Positions 48,231 through 56,405 of a stretch of 64,000 nt of DNA are shown one piece after another. The notes beneath the pieces are model-generated. The model was not told where the DNA came from and did no database searches. It worked only from the letters and a program-made list of their open reading frames with translations. Within the stretch, counting starts at the first letter, position 1; every line of letters starts with the position of its first letter. Position numbers and translations under genes: made by a program. Source of the stretch: Pseudomonadota bacterium (GTDB lineage: Bacteria > Pseudomonadota > Gammaproteobacteria > Burkholderiales > JAKAFK01). The stretch spans positions 1-64,000 of the forward strand of contig JAKAFK010000002.1 in assembly GCA_021817985.1 (NCBI GenBank), given 5' to 3'.

Positions 48231-50750
48231 ATGCGGAGCCTCAAGGAATATAGGTCGAAGGCGCTTGGACTGCCGGATCTTCTCAACTTCGCCATGCTTG
48301 TGGGAGAGAGAACAATTGATGGCGACGGTCGCCTCGGTATAGGGCTCAACAAATCCGGCTCCCTCATGGCGGGATTCACCTATTCCGGACCAGACATCGA
48401 GTCGTCGTCTGAGGCCGATCTGGAATCGTTGTCCGCGCACCTCAACCATGCGGTTCTCCGATTGGGAACAGGATGGTCTGTTCATCTGGATAACGTCAGG
48501 CTACCGGCACCAGGGTACTCTGCCCCGGAGCAGAATTTCTTTCCGGATCCGGTGACAGCGCTGATCGATGAGGAGAGGCGAAGCGAGTATGGCCAGGATG
48601 GCACACATTTCATTACCCGCCAAGCGGCCGTTTTCAGCTGGGAATTACCGACCGATGCGGAGCAAAAACTAACCCGTTACGTGATGAGGAATCCATCCCG
48701 GGCGGAGTTCGATTTTGAGGAGCAGATCAAGCACTTCACCACGGACATGGAGTCCCTGATGGCCATCTTCGGTGGGGCGACACGCGTTACACCGATGTCC
48801 TCAGAAGATCTCATGACACACCTCCACGGGTGTCTGACCAATGACTTTCACTCCCTCAGGCCGCCCCGCTACCCCGCGTATCTGGACGCGGTTGTGGGTG
48901 CGCACGACTTCCTCGGGGGCTTTGAACCAAAGATCGATGATCAGCACATTGCAGTTATATCCTTCATGGGATATCCGCAGAGGTCGATGCCGATTATTCT
49001 GGAAAGCATCAACCAACTGGCGATCCCTTTCCGCTTCAGCCTTCGTTTTCTGTTTCTCGATCCCCACGATGCCGAGAAGGAACTTTCAAAATATCGTCGC
49101 AACTGGTTCCAGAAGCGCTTTGGAGTGCTCCAACAGGTCACCATGGCCATGGGCGGAGCCGGATCAGCCTTCGAGAATACCGATGCGCTCAAGATGGCAG
49201 GCGACGCGGATGCAGCTGTCGCCGAAGCATCATCCGGGAGCGTACGGTATGGGTATTTCACGCCAACAATCATTCTGCACGACTCCGACCGGAAAATTCT
49301 GCACGAGCGCGTAAACGTGGTAAAGAAGCACCTGGATAACAGGCGCTTCACGACCCGCCTGGAAACAACCAATGCTGTCGAGGCGTTCATCGGGAGCATT
49401 CCAGGGCAGACATTCGAGAACGTCCGCCGACCCCCGGTGTCAAGCCTGTCTCTCATGGATCTGGCGCCGACCACTTCCGTGTGGACCGGCAGCGCCGAAA
49501 ATCCCAACCCCATGTACAGAAAATTGTACGGGGACAAGGAGGCCCCGTGCCTTTTCCATGCGGCGACGACCGGGGCCACGCCATACCGATTCAACCTCCA
49601 TGTGGGCGATGTTGGACACACCCTGATTGCTGGCCCGACAGGCGCCGGAAAATCGGTGCTGCTCGCTCTGATCGAAGCGCAGTTTCGCCGATATCCGGCC
49701 AGCAAGATCTTCGGTTTCGACAAGGGGTGGTCTACGTACGCGTTATGCAATGCTGCTGGCGGGGCGCACTACGACGTCGGCAACGAGGACGCGCCGCTCG
49801 CGTTCGCGCCGCTCGCCCGGGTGAACGAGTCGGGCACCGAGCGAACCTTCGCGGAACGCTGGATCGAATCGATTTGCGTGTTGCAAGGCGTCAAAGTTGA
49901 TGCCGGACGGCGCCAGCGTATCCACGAGGCGGTCGAGGCCCTGGCTGCTTCCGAGCAAAGAAGCATCGACAACTTTTACAACCTCCTGCAGGACGAGGAG
50001 TTGCGAAGCGCTGTGAGTTTCTATACGAGCACGGGGCGAGCCGGGGCCATTCTTGCCGCCGAGACGGACAGCCTTGATCTCAACGGAAACCGTTTCAATG
50101 TGTTCGAGATGGAGCACCTGCTCTCTTCCGGAACCGAATCCGCCAAGCTTGTCACAGTGCCCGTCCTCATGTACCTCTTTCACCGGATTGAGCAGGCGTT
50201 GGACGGCTCGCCGGCATTGATCGTCCTCGACGAAGCCTGGGTGATGCTCGACAATCCCCAGTTCGCGGGCAAGATCCGGGAATGGCTAAAGGTGCTGCGG
50301 AAGTTCAACACGGCCGTCGTTTTTGCTACGCAGTCCCTGGCCGACCTGAAGGACAGTCCGCTCCGTCCGGTTCTTCAAGAGTCGTGCCCGACGAAGATTC
50401 TGCTGCCCAACAAGGAAGCGGGAAGCGAACAGCTGGCACCGCTTTACAGAGATCTGGGGCTCAATGAGTATCAGATCAGACTGCTCGCCAGCAGCACCCC
50501 TAAATCGGACTACTACGTCATCAGTCCGGATGGGCGCCGCAGGATCGGGCTCGCGCTGGGCCCGGTGGCCCTCGCATTCACCGCCGTGTCGGACCGCAAA
50601 GACGTGGAACGTGTTCGCGAGCTGATGGGACGCCACGGGAAGGAGTGGCCGCTCGCATGGCTGCGGGAACGCCTGCCGAGCCATAAAGGTGACTGGTTAA
50701 AACAAGCCGAATGGGAGTTCAAGAAAAACCCCGCAAGGACGCCCCCATAA
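48231..50750 (+). CDS. trbE: TrbE/VirB4-family ATPase
   Basis: 839 residues. CagE/TrbE N-domain, then Walker A GPTGAGKS (468-475), Walker B ALIVLDEAWVML, and FATQSLADL. This is the largest and most conserved ATPase of the mating channel. Starts 3 bp after the preceding stop. Length and motifs are normal for TrbE. Confidence 0.95.
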   Translation: MRSLKEYRSKALGLPDLLNFAMLVGERTIDGDGRLGIGLNKSGSLMAGFTYSGPDIESSSEADLESLSAHLNHAVLRLGTGWSVHLDNVRLPAPGYSAPEQNFFPDPVTALIDEERRSEYGQDGTHFITRQAAVFSWELPTDAEQKLTRYVMRNPSRAEFDFEEQIKHFTTDMESLMAIFGGATRVTPMSSEDLMTHLHGCLTNDFHSLRPPRYPAYLDAVVGAHDFLGGFEPKIDDQHIAVISFMGYPQRSMPIILESINQLAIPFRFSLRFLFLDPHDAEKELSKYRRNWFQKRFGVLQQVTMAMGGAGSAFENTDALKMAGDADAAVAEASSGSVRYGYFTPTIILHDSDRKILHERVNVVKKHLDNRRFTTRLETTNAVEAFIGSIPGQTFENVRRPPVSSLSLMDLAPTTSVWTGSAENPNPMYRKLYGDKEAPCLFHAATTGATPYRFNLHVGDVGHTLIAGPTGAGKSVLLALIEAQFRRYPASKIFGFDKGWSTYALCNAAGGAHYDVGNEDAPLAFAPLARVNESGTERTFAERWIESICVLQGVKVDAGRRQRIHEAVEALAASEQRSIDNFYNLLQDEELRSAVSFYTSTGRAGAILAAETDSLDLNGNRFNVFEMEHLLSSGTESAKLVTVPVLMYLFHRIEQALDGSPALIVLDEAWVMLDNPQFAGKIREWLKVLRKFNTAVVFATQSLADLKDSPLRPVLQESCPTKILLPNKEAGSEQLAPLYRDLGLNEYQIRLLASSTPKSDYYVISPDGRRRIGLALGPVALAFTAVSDRKDVERVRELMGRHGKEWPLAWLRERLPSHKGDWLKQAEWEFKKNPARTPP

Positions 50751-50757
50751 GAGCCTG

Positions 50758-50772
50758 TTCATTCCGCTTGTA
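50758..50772. repeat. degenerate TTCAAGCGG motif, copy 7 (inverted)
   Basis: TTCATTCCGCTTGTA, two mismatches, in the gap between trbE and the lipoprotein gene. Confidence 0.5.
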
Positions 50773-50825
50773 GACGGGTGCTCTCAGTGTAAAATCCTGT
50801 TTTGTCAACCGCCAAGGGGATCACA

Positions 50826-51080
50826 ATGTCTTATAGAAAATTGGCAGCCGCGCTCGCCTTCCTCGCTCTTACCGCATGCAGCAAGCACACCACAGTTGGG
50901 GCGTCCGCGCCGCTTCTTACCGCTCATGGACCCTATGCCGGCCAGACTTACACTTGGTACAGGACGCATCCCTCGCAGGCCCTCCAGGAGTGGAAATGGT
51001 GTAAGACACAACCGGCTAACATCGCTGATGCGAATAAATGTTGGGTTGCACTCAATGCGGCTACCGCGATGCGCCCATGA
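50826..51080 (+). CDS. small lipoprotein, probable entry-exclusion protein (TrbK/EexN-like)
   Basis: 84 residues: lipoprotein signal with lipobox LTAC (Cys at about 19), then WYRTHPSQALQEWKWCKTQP and a second Cys in KCWVALNAATA. Two spaced cysteines, 'hP...W.WC' and 'C..A..A' match the pattern of EexN-type entry-exclusion lipoproteins, and the place inside a trb operon fits TrbK. It would block redundant uptake of the same element. Confidence 0.7.
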   Translation: MSYRKLAAALAFLALTACSKHTTVGASAPLLTAHGPYAGQTYTWYRTHPSQALQEWKWCKTQPANIADANKCWVALNAATAMRP

Positions 51081-51237
51081 GGGTTATGAGACCGTATAGC
51101 CACCTCAGCCAAGGCGGCCACATGACACGCCTAAAAGCAGATCCCTGCAACGACGCATAGTCCTCCGGGGCCGGTAGCATTTTGTGTTCACCCCTCCGTC
51201 CGTAAGCGCCTCCTTCTCGCGGTTAACAAGAAAGGTG

Positions 51238-51261
51238 TATACGCCTCCGAGCGTGGCTATA
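51238..51261 (+). promoter_or_regulatory. weak relative of the operator before the 494-residue protein
   Basis: TATACG-N12-GCTATA: right half perfect and forming GGCTATATTA as -10, left half 4 of 6. About 36 bp before the ATG at 51297. Confidence 0.45.
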
Positions 51262-51296
51262 TTAAGTGACGACCATCGTTATATGAGGAAGTCACT

Positions 51297-52781
51297 ATGG
51301 TGCAGATTCGTCTTTTGGCTATTTGTGGGCTGTTTCTATCGTCTGCCGTTGCTTGGGCCGATCCTCAAGCCGCTATCGTGGCGGATCATGCCGCCAACGT
51401 GCAGGCAACCCAGGCGGCGGCGACCGCGTGGGCGCAAGCCCAGGCGTATACGAGTGCACAGGCGCAATCGCAAAATGTGGCGAACGAGGACATTGCGAAC
51501 GCCCAGGATCAGTATGGGATTTACGAGCAGGACCTCGACCAGGCGAACGCATGGAACGTAAAACAGGCGTCCGACAGAAAGACGGCCCAATCCGCTACTG
51601 ATCCCTCTGTAGCTCAGCAATATCAAACCGCCGCGGCACATGACGCGCAGGAAGCGGCAAACCGCACCAACAAGGCGAATCAGGATTACTCAGCGTACCA
51701 AGCCTGGATGGATGCCGCCAATGGGGCGCAGGCCATCGCGGATCAACAGGGGACCCTCGCATCCGAGCAGGCGGCGATCGCACGGCAATCCGAGGCCGAA
51801 GAACAGAACTCTCTCGATCAGGAGATGAACGACGCGCAGGACGTGACAGCGGAAACGGGCGCGGGGACTCAGGCTGCTGGAAAGGCAGGCGCCACAAGTA
51901 GTTTCTCGTCCATTCAATCGTCGACCGGGGTGTCCCAGGGCCAAGTGTCCGGAGCCGTCTCGCAAGACACAAGCTATCTTGCCGCCGGCATGGCCGAACA
52001 GGCCGCTCTCAACGGTCTAGCCAAGGATGAAGCCCAATCCAATATTGACGCTGTGCACGCAGCGCAGACGGCTGCCTCGTGTGGCAACTATGCGTGCGCG
52101 GCATACTGGGGGGCGGTGAATTATGTGAAGCAGACAGAAGCGGATGCCGATTTTGCCGCGGGCACGGGGGCGGCGCCGGTGTTGGGAATGGTCATGGACC
52201 AAGCGGCGTCAAAGGCCGCCCAGCAAGATGTGAATCAGGTTGGCCAGGCGATCCAGACACAAACGGGGGTTACGCAAGGCGTGCCTGCCGGAGTCAATGT
52301 CATGACGGCCCCCATCACAGCCTCGACCGACTCAAGCTACACGCACGCAGCTGATCCTTATAACTCACAGCAGGAGGCAGACAACCAGGCAAACATCAAT
52401 GCGGGCGTCAGCGAAGTGCAGACCCGGCAGGGCGGGCTGACGGCAACGACGGTGGCAAACGCCGCGAGAAGCATTGCGACGCAGGACAATGCTGCTGCCG
52501 CCAGGGCACCCGACTTCGAGGCAAAATGGGCGTGGCTGGACGCGGCCGGGAACGCACAGGCTATCGTCGATAGGGAGGCCCCGCGCGCACAACGGGAAAC
52601 TCAGGTCCAACAGCAAGACGCCGCGACGGAAAATAGCGCTTATGCGCAAGCAATGAGCACAGCGCAACCGGCTACGCAGGCGCTAGACTCGGGGGCCGCG
52701 CAGAGCGGGATCTCAAGCTATGATGCCGCAGTGCGCCAAATCCAGGATCAGACCGGCGTGGCGCAGCAGGTGGCGCAATAA
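51297..52781 (+). CDS. secreted Ala/Gln-rich repetitive protein
   Basis: 494 residues: signal peptide (cut after AWADPQ), then a low-complexity body very rich in Ala, Gln, Asp, Asn, Ser and Thr with few hydrophobic or aromatic residues. Related blocks recur (AWMDAANGAQAIADQQ near 140, and AWLDAAGNAQAIVDRE near 415). The helical pattern suggests a long extended fibre or periplasmic spacer. It has its own promoter-like site and GAGGAAG ribosome site. No family recognised; IncP has nothing like it between trbE and trbJ. Confidence 0.7.
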   Translation: MVQIRLLAICGLFLSSAVAWADPQAAIVADHAANVQATQAAATAWAQAQAYTSAQAQSQNVANEDIANAQDQYGIYEQDLDQANAWNVKQASDRKTAQSATDPSVAQQYQTAAAHDAQEAANRTNKANQDYSAYQAWMDAANGAQAIADQQGTLASEQAAIARQSEAEEQNSLDQEMNDAQDVTAETGAGTQAAGKAGATSSFSSIQSSTGVSQGQVSGAVSQDTSYLAAGMAEQAALNGLAKDEAQSNIDAVHAAQTAASCGNYACAAYWGAVNYVKQTEADADFAAGTGAAPVLGMVMDQAASKAAQQDVNQVGQAIQTQTGVTQGVPAGVNVMTAPITASTDSSYTHAADPYNSQQEADNQANINAGVSEVQTRQGGLTATTVANAARSIATQDNAAAARAPDFEAKWAWLDAAGNAQAIVDREAPRAQRETQVQQQDAATENSAYAQAMSTAQPATQALDSGAAQSGISSYDAAVRQIQDQTGVAQQVAQ

Positions 52782-52795
52782 TTGCTCAAAAGCCA

Positions 52796-53010
52796 AGGAT
52801 TCTCAACGTCCGATCCGCATGCTCCACGACGTAGTTCGCATCAGATTCATCGACGACCTCGCCAAGCTGGTAATCCGCCTTCTGCCGCCGGCTCTTAAGA
52901 TCGTGGCATTTATACCCGATTAACCGTGATTTCTGGTAGTTCAAGTCGTTGTTCGGCAGCGTAGGGTTCGTGAGGCGATAGATAAGCGTCTCGTGAACAC
53001 CGGCAGCGCA
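52796..53010 (-). pseudogene. possible antisense gene remnant
   Basis: The minus strand holds an open frame of about 70 codons with coding character (ETLIYRLTNPTLPNNDLNYQ, then DYQLGEVVDESDANYVVEHA) but no start codon behind the upstream TAG. It lies between two plus-strand genes and reads against them. Probably the tail of a lost gene. Confidence 0.35.
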
Positions 53011-53025
53011 CTATTCCCCTGTCTC

Positions 53026-53037
53026 CGGTGCTATATA
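53026..53037 (+). promoter_or_regulatory. extended -10 promoter of trbJ
   Basis: CGGTGCTATATA, about 33 bp before the ATG at 53070. The left operator half is only 4 of 6 (TATTCC). Confidence 0.45.
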
Positions 53038-53069
53038 TCATCCATCACGCATCGCACGAGGAGCCAGCC

Positions 53070-53837
53070 ATGTTCGACCGGAAACGCATTAGCGCGGTTA
53101 TCGTCCTATCGGGACTTTTCGCCTCCCCTGCTGTCCGGGCCTCCGGGATGATTGACGGCGCCACTTTGCCGGAGCAGATCGTTCAGGAAGCAACCGCCGT
53201 GCAACGGTACGAGCAGAGCGTTCAGCAGACGTACCAAGGGTTCCAGTCGTTGTATAACCAAGCAAGGAACCTGCAAAGTCTGGCGCAGAACCCGGTCCAG
53301 AACCTTAGCCCCCTCATGGGGCAGTTGATCAGCGCCGTGCAAACGGGCACGAATTTGTCTTACGCCGGACAGAATATTACCGGCATGTTTCAAAAGCTCT
53401 ATTCCAACTGGAAACCGGGACAGGACTTTGGGCAGGAATTTGCGAATTGGCGCAATACGACCCTCGCCAACCTCGAGAATGAACTCACCGCCGCGGGCCT
53501 GCAGGCGGCGGATTTTACCAACGAGAGCAACGCCCTCAACCAGGCCGTCAAGTTGAGCCAAAGCGCAACGGGCAGGTTGCAAGCGATCCAGGCGGGCACC
53601 GCCGTCTCCGCGATGCTTGCCCAACAGGTGCAGGAACTGCGCCAGCTCATCATGAACGAGCAGCAAAGCCAGATAGCGTACCGAGAGCAAATGCTGAACT
53701 CCGACAAGGATGGCGCGCAGCAAGCGCAGTACGCATCAACCCAATTTCTCAGCAACGACAAATACTCGACCTACAAGAATACGTCGCCGGACTCCCTCGA
53801 CGTCTGGAGCATTGCCAAAGAAGGGGCATCAAAATGA
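53070..53837 (+). CDS. trbJ: TrbJ/VirB5-family protein
   Basis: 255 residues: signal peptide (cut near VRASGM), then a long helical bundle rich in Gln, Asn and Leu with the TrbJ pattern (YEQSVQQTYQGFQSLYNQAR near the start). VirB5/TrbJ proteins sit at the pilus tip or in the periplasm. A GAGGAG site precedes ATG 53070, and the stop overlaps trbL (ATGA). Confidence 0.85.
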   Translation: MFDRKRISAVIVLSGLFASPAVRASGMIDGATLPEQIVQEATAVQRYEQSVQQTYQGFQSLYNQARNLQSLAQNPVQNLSPLMGQLISAVQTGTNLSYAGQNITGMFQKLYSNWKPGQDFGQEFANWRNTTLANLENELTAAGLQAADFTNESNALNQAVKLSQSATGRLQAIQAGTAVSAMLAQQVQELRQLIMNEQQSQIAYREQMLNSDKDGAQQAQYASTQFLSNDKYSTYKNTSPDSLDVWSIAKEGASK

Positions 53838-55294
53838 CAGCAGATCGTGAAGTAAAAACGTGGTCTTTTTCCTGGAATGCGGCCATCGCGCTTGTGATTC
53901 TTGAGATAACCCCGCTCTCCGCGCATGCATCGAGCGTCTTCGATATCGTCACCAGTTCATTTGCCCCTATGGTGGCGTGGGGCGCACAGTCCGAAGCGGT
54001 GGGCAAGGATATCCTCTACACATTCGCAGTGCTTGACGTCGTTTGGATGGCGCTTCAATGGGTGATCAACAGGAAGACGTTCGACGAGTTGCTACCGAGC
54101 CTGATCCGCAAGATGCTGGTTCTTGGCTTCTTCGCGTATTTGCTCATGAACGGCTCGCGCCTCGCGGGACTGATCGAGGCCACGTTCGTCCATATCGGGG
54201 GGCAGATTTCTGGGCGATCCGCGCCCCTGACACCCAGCTCTCTGATCGACATCGGCAACAACACGTTCGCAAACATTCTGGAGGAGTTTGATCAAGGAAT
54301 GTATGCCACGTTCTTCAGTGGCAGTTGGTCATCAGTTATCGAATCCATTCCAAAATTTCTGATGTATCTGCCCTTGATTTACCTGGCCGCAGGCCTCATG
54401 TGGCTCGCCTTCATGTTCATGGCCATCGATCTCATCGTCCTGACCGTCGAAAACTACTTCGTCATCGGCGGAGGCCTTTTTCTCCTCGGGTTTGGCGGAT
54501 CGCGATGGACCGCGAAGTACGCGGAAGGCTACATCAACTATGCCGTCAATGTGGGCATGCGGCTCGCCGTGCTTTATATGATTGTTGGCGTTGTTGTGAA
54601 CAGTGTCGTCCCCGGCCTGCAGGGCCCGATCAAGGACATTTTTTCGGGAAACAACATCGGTTTTGAAGGTGTAATGTCGGTCGCGGGCGTGGGCCTTGTC
54701 CTGCTGATGATATCGAAAGCGCTACCATCGAAGGCGGCATCGATGCTCTCAGGAGGATCCCATCTGACAGGAACGAATCTGGCCGGAATGGCGGCTCCTA
54801 TGGCTAGCGCCGCCGCCATGGGCACGGCCGCCCTAGCAACTGGCGGAACAGCTCTCGCGGCAGGGATGGCAGCCAAGGCGGCCGGAGGTGCCATCTCGGC
54901 GGGGACGGGGGCCGTTGCCGGCGCTAGCATGAGCCAAGTCGCGGCAGCACAGCTGGGCGGGGCCGGCATGGGGGACGCCGCCGCGTCTGGGTTGACGGAC
55001 ATTGCGTCGATCAATGCCCGGGCGGCTAAAGGCGTCCCGGCACCAGGGGTACCACGAGGCGCCGAGGATCCGGCTGGCTCCCCTTCGCCTGCTTCTGCGG
55101 GTGTAGATAGCGCTGGAGGAAAGCCACCAAGCGGTCTGTCCCCATCTGGTCCCCAGGAAAGATCCCTGGCGAGCAGCATGCTGGGTGCGGCGAGCAGGCA
55201 CACAGGTGAAGGGATCGGGTCCGCGCTCGGGGGTCAGCATGGCGCAGGCTCGGTGCAATCAAACCATGTCAATTTCTCGCATGGGAATGAGTGA
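53834..55294 (+). CDS. trbL: TrbL/VirB6-family channel membrane protein
   Basis: 486 residues. A signal-like N-terminus and about six membrane segments lie between residues 15 and 300, followed by a Gly/Ala/Ser-rich and Pro-rich soluble tail. This is the TrbL plan; the protein forms part of the inner-membrane channel. It overlaps trbJ by 4 bp. Confidence 0.9.
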   Translation: MTADREVKTWSFSWNAAIALVILEITPLSAHASSVFDIVTSSFAPMVAWGAQSEAVGKDILYTFAVLDVVWMALQWVINRKTFDELLPSLIRKMLVLGFFAYLLMNGSRLAGLIEATFVHIGGQISGRSAPLTPSSLIDIGNNTFANILEEFDQGMYATFFSGSWSSVIESIPKFLMYLPLIYLAAGLMWLAFMFMAIDLIVLTVENYFVIGGGLFLLGFGGSRWTAKYAEGYINYAVNVGMRLAVLYMIVGVVVNSVVPGLQGPIKDIFSGNNIGFEGVMSVAGVGLVLLMISKALPSKAASMLSGGSHLTGTNLAGMAAPMASAAAMGTAALATGGTALAAGMAAKAAGGAISAGTGAVAGASMSQVAAAQLGGAGMGDAAASGLTDIASINARAAKGVPAPGVPRGAEDPAGSPSPASAGVDSAGGKPPSGLSPSGPQERSLASSMLGAASRHTGEGIGSALGGQHGAGSVQSNHVNFSHGNE

Positions 55295-55297
55295 CGC

Positions 55298-55546
55298 ATG
55301 GGCAAACACGAGGACGAGATAAGGCGCGGGTACCTGGTCGGACTCCAGGATCAAATCGCATACATGAAGCGAGAGCAACCGCAGGAATGGCGCGTGCAAA
55401 AAGCCATGGGGGTTGTTGCGCTGGCTACGGGCTTGCTGATCTACAACGGGCACCCAGTCTGGGGCTGTGGAATTCTCATTACTGCCACGGTCATTGCGGC
55501 CTGGCACCCCAAGCGCCCAGCAAAGCGGCGGACAGAGCCGGAGTAA
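55298..55546 (+). CDS. small two-helix membrane protein after trbL
   Basis: 82 residues with one long hydrophobic hairpin (MGVVALATGLLIYNG, then CGILITATVIAAW) and basic ends. It begins 3 bp after trbL. No family recognised; perhaps an accessory membrane component of the channel. Confidence 0.6.
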   Translation: MGKHEDEIRRGYLVGLQDQIAYMKREQPQEWRVQKAMGVVALATGLLIYNGHPVWGCGILITATVIAAWHPKRPAKRRTEPE

Positions 55547-55606
55547 CCCCAGACATCCACGCGCCTGCACCTTTCTGGGGACGTTGTCGCCGCGCATTCA
55601 TTTTCC

Positions 55607-55641
55607 GGGCCATGATTCCGAGCTGCTCGGAATCATGGCCC
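55607..55641. repeat. palindrome copy 10, extended to 35 bp
   Basis: The 17-bp core TTCCGAGCTGCTCGGAA (55616-55632) is flanked by nine further symmetric bases on each side (GGGCCATGA and TCATGGCCC), giving perfect 17-bp arms around one base. It lies between the small membrane protein and trbF, just before the trbF promoter. As RNA it would make a very stable hairpin, possibly an attenuator or processing site. Confidence 0.9.
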
Positions 55642-55655
55642 AATCACCCTTTTAC

Positions 55656-55668
55656 TTGTGCTATATCT
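55656..55668 (+). promoter_or_regulatory. extended -10 promoter of trbF
   Basis: TTGTGCTATATCT, about 37 bp before the ATG at 55705 and 15 bp after the 35-bp palindrome. Confidence 0.45.
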
Positions 55669-55704
55669 GCTCAGAGGCGAATATCAGAGAGGGACGCAGT
55701 GGGC

Positions 55705-56391
55705 ATGAGCAAAGTTTCCCCGGATTACATGGCTGCCAGGCGCGAGTGGCTGGAGCGCTATGGCGACTATATCGCCCAGGCACGGAACTGGCGGACGATG
55801 GCATTCGGAGCGATTGCGATCGCAGCCCTCTTTGGCGCTGGCATGGTGTATGAGGCCCAGCGCGTCAAGGTCGAGCCCTACGTTGTCGAAGTCGACAAAC
55901 TGGGTGAATCCGTCCGGCTGGCGCAGGCCATCCAGACAGGGGCCGCTCGGCAGCCGATCGTGACGCATGTTCTCAGCCATTGGCTCGTGGATGTCCGCGA
56001 ACGGATAGGCGACCCGAACGCCGAGAAAGCCGCGATCCTGGACGCATACACATACATGACGCAGGATTCCGGGCAGGCGCTCGGGAACTATATGAATCAG
56101 GACCCAATGTATGCAGCGTCGGATCCCAACAGCGGGGTCGGGTCACGGACCGTCGAAATTCACTCGGCCCTACCTTTGGGAAATCCGACCCCGAAGGGGG
56201 GGACCTACCAGATCCAGTGGACTGAGCGCACACACGGGAAAGACGGGTCCCTTGTGTCAACTCAGCGTTGGACTGGAATCGTCTCCTACGTGCTCCTGCC
56301 GCCGGATGTCGGGGCGCACTCGACGCAACAACTGCTACAGAATCCGTTTGGCATCTACATCACGAGCTTCCAATGGCAGCAAACCCTTTGA
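55705..56391 (+). CDS. trbF: TrbF/VirB8-family protein
   Basis: 228 residues: one N-terminal membrane helix (about 30-48), then a periplasmic VirB8-like domain (VEVDKLGESV..., HWLVDVRERIGD..., TYQIQWTERTH). Links the inner-membrane channel with the core complex. ATG 55705 has a GAGGGA site. Confidence 0.9.
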   Translation: MSKVSPDYMAARREWLERYGDYIAQARNWRTMAFGAIAIAALFGAGMVYEAQRVKVEPYVVEVDKLGESVRLAQAIQTGAARQPIVTHVLSHWLVDVRERIGDPNAEKAAILDAYTYMTQDSGQALGNYMNQDPMYAASDPNSGVGSRTVEIHSALPLGNPTPKGGTYQIQWTERTHGKDGSLVSTQRWTGIVSYVLLPPDVGAHSTQQLLQNPFGIYITSFQWQQTL

Positions 56392-56405
56392 AGCAGGACG
56401 CACGC

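Noticed and set aside
51092-51160. Tiny plus-strand frame after the lipoprotein gene
   Set aside because: About 24 codons, no ribosome site, no recognisable sequence.
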